A DNA stretch of 64,000 bases from Luidia sarsii. Lineage: Eukaryota > Echinodermata > Asteroidea > Paxillosida > Luidiidae. Below are positions 59,776-64,000 of this stretch, one piece after another. The notes below the pieces were generated by a model. The model made no database searches and was not told the origin of the DNA. It saw only the letters and a program-made list of their open reading frames with translations. Each line of letters begins with the position of its first letter. The stretch's first letter is position 1. The stretch covers positions 7,966,933 to 8,030,932 of the forward strand of contig OX465114.1 of assembly GCA_949987565.1 (NCBI GenBank), in the 5' to 3' direction. The position numbers and the translations under genes are program-made.

Positions 59776-60009
59776 CAGACAGTGTGAAAAGGCCTTTAGT
59801 TCCTCAGATGTAATACTGTACAAGTCCATTCTGTTCCATAGGCTTTTAATTGCTTCCAAAGAGATTAAGACCTAGTTGCTACAATGACAGGTCCAACACA
59901 GAGTCATAGCCCAAGACACTTCTTAAATTTCCACGGTTGTGGTAATTTGGAGATTCAAGTACATGTGTAGGTTTAGGGTTAGGTTTGGGGAAATGTTCTT
60001 CACCTTTTT

Positions 60010-60245
60010 GCGTTTGACCTTTAAACCCCGGCTTGTGAAAGGTGTATGGGCCTGACTGGCTGTACAGGAACATCATGCAGAATGCATTGTTGCAGGACTG
60101 ATAGGAAGGTGGGGGTTAGGGTTAGGTTTGGGGAATGTATTTCACATTTCACGTTTGACCTTTGAACCCCGGCTAGTAAAGGGTGTATGGGCCGGCTGTA
60201 CATGAACATCTTGCAGAATCCATTGTTGTAGGACTGACAGGAAGG
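60010..60245 (+). repeat. Two-copy tandem repeat in copy 2
   Basis: CGTTTGACCTTT at about 60011 and 60152; one unit fewer than in copy 1. Confidence 0.85.
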
Positions 60246-62640
60246 TGGGGGATGTGAGCGTGGTGAAATTGACCATAGGGAAAGGAACAAGCAAGCACAG
60301 AGAGAGGAAAACCAAAGAACTGATGAAAAAAACGGAGGCTCCGAATTGCTGCAGATTGGAGCCCGATCAAATTGTGTGGACGGGTGCCGCAGGGGGAAAG
60401 GGGGAGGGTGTTGGGGGGGGGGCTTTTGGGGGCACGCATACAGCCAGGCTGTCTGAAAGCCCACAGCAGATAGAGGGGGGGGGTGCCATCTAATAATCCC
60501 CGCGAGCAAGCGGAGACAGGAAGTTCTGAGATGCTGTGGGGACGAAGAAGAGGCTGCAGAGAAAGAATGGAGGCGTCTGACTGAAATCTCGATCATGTCA
60601 GAGAGAGAGAGACACACACAGAGAGACAGAGAGACAGAGAGAGAGAGAGAGGAATGAAAAGAAGGGGGGTAAAATGGGGTCTGGGGGAATTGGAGGAGGG
60701 GCATGGGGGTATGAGGTATTTAGGCATCTCTGGATGCCATTAGTGAGATTGTGCCACTTAAAAAGACGAATTCAATGAAAATAAGAAGATCTTCCGAGAT
60801 TGAATTCATGTGGGGAACAAATGAAAAAAGTGCGCTTCCCTGAAATGACAGAAGAAAGAAGGAGCTCCATATAGAAGTGAAAGACGACCGACTAGCTGTG
60901 TAAAACAATATGCAAGCCTGTGTGTAAATAAGTCCTTTCAGTAGTTTTAAAAGAAAGCATTATTTCGTGTGGATTCAACTATACATTTCAAATGAGCAGA
61001 TAATGTGGTCTCCCTTGTAGAGCTTGCAGTCGAAAAAAAAAAATGGAATTCATATAAAACTGGATTTAATTCATTGCCAGAACGCATGGAGCTAACACTA
61101 ACACGGTTATTTTTTTCTTCCTCGAATCCAAATTGTCTTTCTCTCTTTTGTGCTCCTTAACTTGATTAAGGAACGACAAAGTCCGTCAGCAGTTTGGGTT
61201 TTCTGATCAGCTCCTTCCGAAAGGAAGGCAATGCCGTAATGTCGCCAGCCATTTGTCAATTTGGGCGCTAATGAATTAATAGCATTTTAGTATGCGGGAG
61301 GGGTGGGCAGGTAAATGGGTCGATTAGGGGGAGAGGGAGGGTCATTGTGGAGGGGGGGTTGGGGGTTGGGGGTTGGGGGTTGGGGGAGAGAGAATGGGAG
61401 CTGGCACGGTGTACTTTTCGGCACGCTGGCTCAGTGAGGGCTATAAGTATTAGATGACCAAGGTCTTTCTGCCGGCACACGTTTGGCTTACGTGCACTTC
61501 TCCGTTACTCCCTTCCTCATTGTCCCTCCACACACCGCCTCTCTCTGTCCGCCACTCTGCCCCCCCCCCTTCTCAATCTCTCCCCCCCCCCCCCCCCCCC
61601 CCCCCCCCAGGTACAGAAACCATTCCCCGGCCACAACTCCAGGACTTCCAGAGAGCACGCACGCGCGCGGACACGCGGGGGGGCCGGGGAAGCACTGCAC
61701 TTCTGGAGTTCGTTCGGCCGGAGCCTGGCAAAATATCACGCAGGTCACTTCACACAGCGGCACGGCAAAGTGCAGACGGCCGCAGTGCAAAAGACGTCAG
61801 TCATTTTACACTAAAGCCATCGTCGTCTTTTCAGATGCCATTTTTTTTGGGGGGAGGGGGTCATATTAATTTTTCCTAACTAACCTCTCCCCAAGAATTA
61901 GTTGGGTCTTCCTCACTCAGCTGACAGTATGGTACTCGCATTAAAAGCGATCATTTTGTTTTCCTTTTGTTCGGATTAAAATAATCTCGATGGAAAAAAA
62001 CGACCCCCCCCCCACCACCTTGCAACGATTTGAGCGGCTTGTTGCCATGGTAAAATACGCAGCGGGTTGTCGCATCAAGGATGCTGCGGATAAAAAAAAA
62101 AACCTGTTGGGCAGTCTTGACGCAACAACCAGACGTGTTTCTGCAACCCCCCGTAATCTGCTGACTGTCAAAACCGTCTATAAATGGCCGCTTACTACGT
62201 CTAATTGGCGATTTCCCCTCTTGTCCAACACCCTCCCCCCTCCCTATCCCCTTGATTCATAGCCAGGAATGGAACCGTAAATTTCAGCGGTTCACAGCAA
62301 GGTTCACCCACTCATTCCGATCCAGCAATTTCATCCCCCCCCCCTTCAGCAAACCACAAGCTGTCTCTAATTTTAGATGCAAGTAAAAAAAAAAAGAAAA
62401 AAAAAGGAGGAAAATTCATGATCTCTCAGCGTTTGCAATTTGTCCGAGGAAACGTCCAATTTTCACATTTAAATGTCAGCTTGGATTTGTCAACAGCCTC
62501 CTTACCCACCACCACCCCACCCCACCCGCTGGCAATAGAAATGGACACATATTCATGTTGTCATGTCTTTCGCCCACCGGCAAATTTCATGGTGGTGGTG
62601 GTGGGGGGAGGGGTAGGGAAAACTGTCAACAATTTCTGAC
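60246..62640. other. Non-coding sequence at the end of copy 2
   Basis: Homologous to 48310-51300 minus the 0.64-kb insertion. It contains G and C homopolymer runs (near 60412, 61350 and 61580). No gene recognised. Confidence 0.45.
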
Positions 62641-63660
62641 ATTTCCTCTGAGAACAGAAGAGAGGGATGGAGAGACATGGATAGAGAGAGAGACAGACAG
62701 ACAGACAGAGGGATAGAGAGGGAGAGGGAGGGAGAGAAGGGGGACAAGGAAAGGGATGGAGAGGCGGAGAGGGGGAGGGAGGGAGGGAGAGGGGGGAGGG
62801 AGATGGAGAGAGAGGGAGGGAGATGGAGGGAGGGAGGGAGATGGAGAGAGAGGGAGGGAGATGGAGAGAGAGGGAGGCAGATGGAGAGAAAGGGAGGGAG
62901 ATGGAGAGAGAGGGAGGGAGATGGAGAGAGGGAGGGAGATGGAGAGAGAGGGAGGGAGATGAAGAGAGGGAGGGAGATGGAGAGAGAGGGAGGGAGATGG
63001 AGAGAGAGGGAGGGAGATGGAGAGAGAGGGAGGGTGATGGAGAGAGGGAGGGAGATGGAGAGAGAGGGAGGGAGATGGAGAGAGAGGGAGGCAGAAGGAG
63101 AGAGAGGGAGGGAGATGGAGATAGAGGGGGAGATGGAGAGAGAGGGAGGGAGATGGAGAGAGAGGTGGAGAGGGAGAGGGATAGGGAAAGAGGGGAGAGG
63201 GAAAGGGATGGAGAGGAAGAGGCAGAGGCAGAGAGGGAGAGAGAGGGGGGGAGAGAGGAGGGAGAGGAAGGGAGATAGAGGTAGAGAAAAAGACACAGAA
63301 AGAGAGAGAGGGAGAGAAAGACAGAAGAGAAAGAGAGGAGAGAGGGAGAGAGAGAAAGAAAGGGAAATAAAGAGAGGGCGAGAAAGAGAGGGGAGAGAAG
63401 GAGTGAGAGAGAAAGAGAGAGGGGGAGAGAGACAGGGAGAGAGGGGGAGAGAGACAGGGAGAGAAAGAGAGAGAGAGAGGGAGAGAAAGAGAGATGGAAT
63501 GATTCAAGAGAAAGGGGAGAGAGAGGGAGAGGGATGGAGAGGGAGGAAGGAGGCGGAGAGAGAGAGAGTGGGGGAGGGAGGGAGATGGGGAGGGAGATGG
63601 AGAGAGAGAGAGATGGAGATAGAGAGAGATGGAGAGGGGAGGAAGAGGGAGAGAGGGGCA
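62640..63660. repeat. GA minisatellite that spans the copy 1 break point
   Basis: Units of about 16-20 bp (GAGGGAGATGGAGAGA) run from about 62800 to 63180, then a general GA-rich tract to 63660. The sequence before the gap at 51469 ends at the equivalent of 62819, early in this array. Forward frames up to 434 codons (R/E/G-rich) and minus-strand S/L/P frames are artefacts. Confidence 0.94.
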
Positions 63661-64000
63661 CACAGCATCTTGTCTACAAACAGACATGGATGTTGCTGTG
63701 GGCATAAAAAGCCCATTGCTTTTCCCTCCGAATCGATGCCTGACCTCCCTACCCCAATTGAAAACCCAGCCCAAACCGGAAGCCTGGAAATAGTCTCACG
63801 GTGCCTCGAACATGCAGAGCCCTATGCCGCGTCGCCGCACAGAAGGAAGTATCCCATCTGCAGCGGCTGCAAGCCACCCTCCCCCCCCCCAGGTTGGGGG
63901 GGGGGGGGGGTAAAGAGGGAAAGACAAAAAGAAACGGGAGAAAGGAAAGGACAGCTCTTGCCTGATAGGTGCTCAGAGTAAACAGCCAGAGTGCCACCCC
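63661..64000. other. Short unique sequence at the window end
   Basis: Mixed sequence with a G12-13 run near 63897-63910. No gene recognised. Confidence 0.5.

Larger units (their letters stand above)
51670..62819 (+). repeat. Large direct duplication, copy 2
   Basis: Homologous to 39191-51469 throughout. It lacks the 0.64-kb insertion, has three rather than five units of the GA minisatellite and two rather than three of the 128-136-bp repeat. It also has a longer poly-C near 61580-61608 and a perfect 38-bp palindrome at 59738-59775 that is missing from copy 1. It continues past the point where copy 1 meets the gap. Confidence 0.95.

Noticed and set aside
62677..63981. 434-codon R/E/G-rich protein
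   Set aside because: Translation of a GA minisatellite.

Overview
This window looks like repeat-dominated DNA from an animal genome, most likely a marine invertebrate. No bacterial gene organisation is present. The evidence is a 68-bp satellite array, tRNA-derived short repeats with pol III A and B boxes, many foldback (MITE-like) elements, long TACATG and GA/CT tracts, intron-like AT-rich DNA and a 200-N scaffold gap. Frequent TACATGTA and AGGCCTAC words would fit an echinoderm or another invertebrate deuterostome, but that is only an impression. I find no protein-coding gene I can defend. The long open frames are satellite read-through or translations of GA/CT, AAG or TACATG repeats.

Layout. 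(1) 1-5284 and 21056-23170 are two parts of one 68-bp satellite array in the same orientation. (2) 5285-21055 is a 15,771-bp insertion that interrupts one satellite monomer. Its ends are inverted repeats, it is flanked by GTAC on both sides, and deleting it with one GTAC restores the monomer in phase. Its arms are modular. From the outside inwards they hold a TTCGCGAA-rich end, about three 328-329-bp tandem units, a unique segment, a TACATG tract, a second arm module and a core with a third inverted module. The design resembles foldback transposons, for example the TU elements described in sea urchin. It has no recognisable transposase. (3) 23171-39190 is ordinary intergenic DNA with MITEs, tRNA-like repeats, GA/CT and AAG tracts and CpG-rich patches. 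(4) 39191-51469 and 51670-62819 are two nearly identical direct copies of about 11-12 kb on either side of the N gap. The first copy runs into the gap at a GA minisatellite and the second starts abruptly after it. This looks more like two haplotypes placed end to end by the assembler than a real duplication. Differences between the copies (a 0.64-kb insertion and several VNTR length changes) would then be allelic. (5) 62820-64000 continues through a GA minisatellite into short unique sequence.

The main interest is structural: a very large foldback element caught in a satellite, nested inverted modules whose breakpoints fall in TACATG tracts, several foldback families (two with a conserved CGAAACGTC core that may be hammerhead-like), and the probable assembly duplication.
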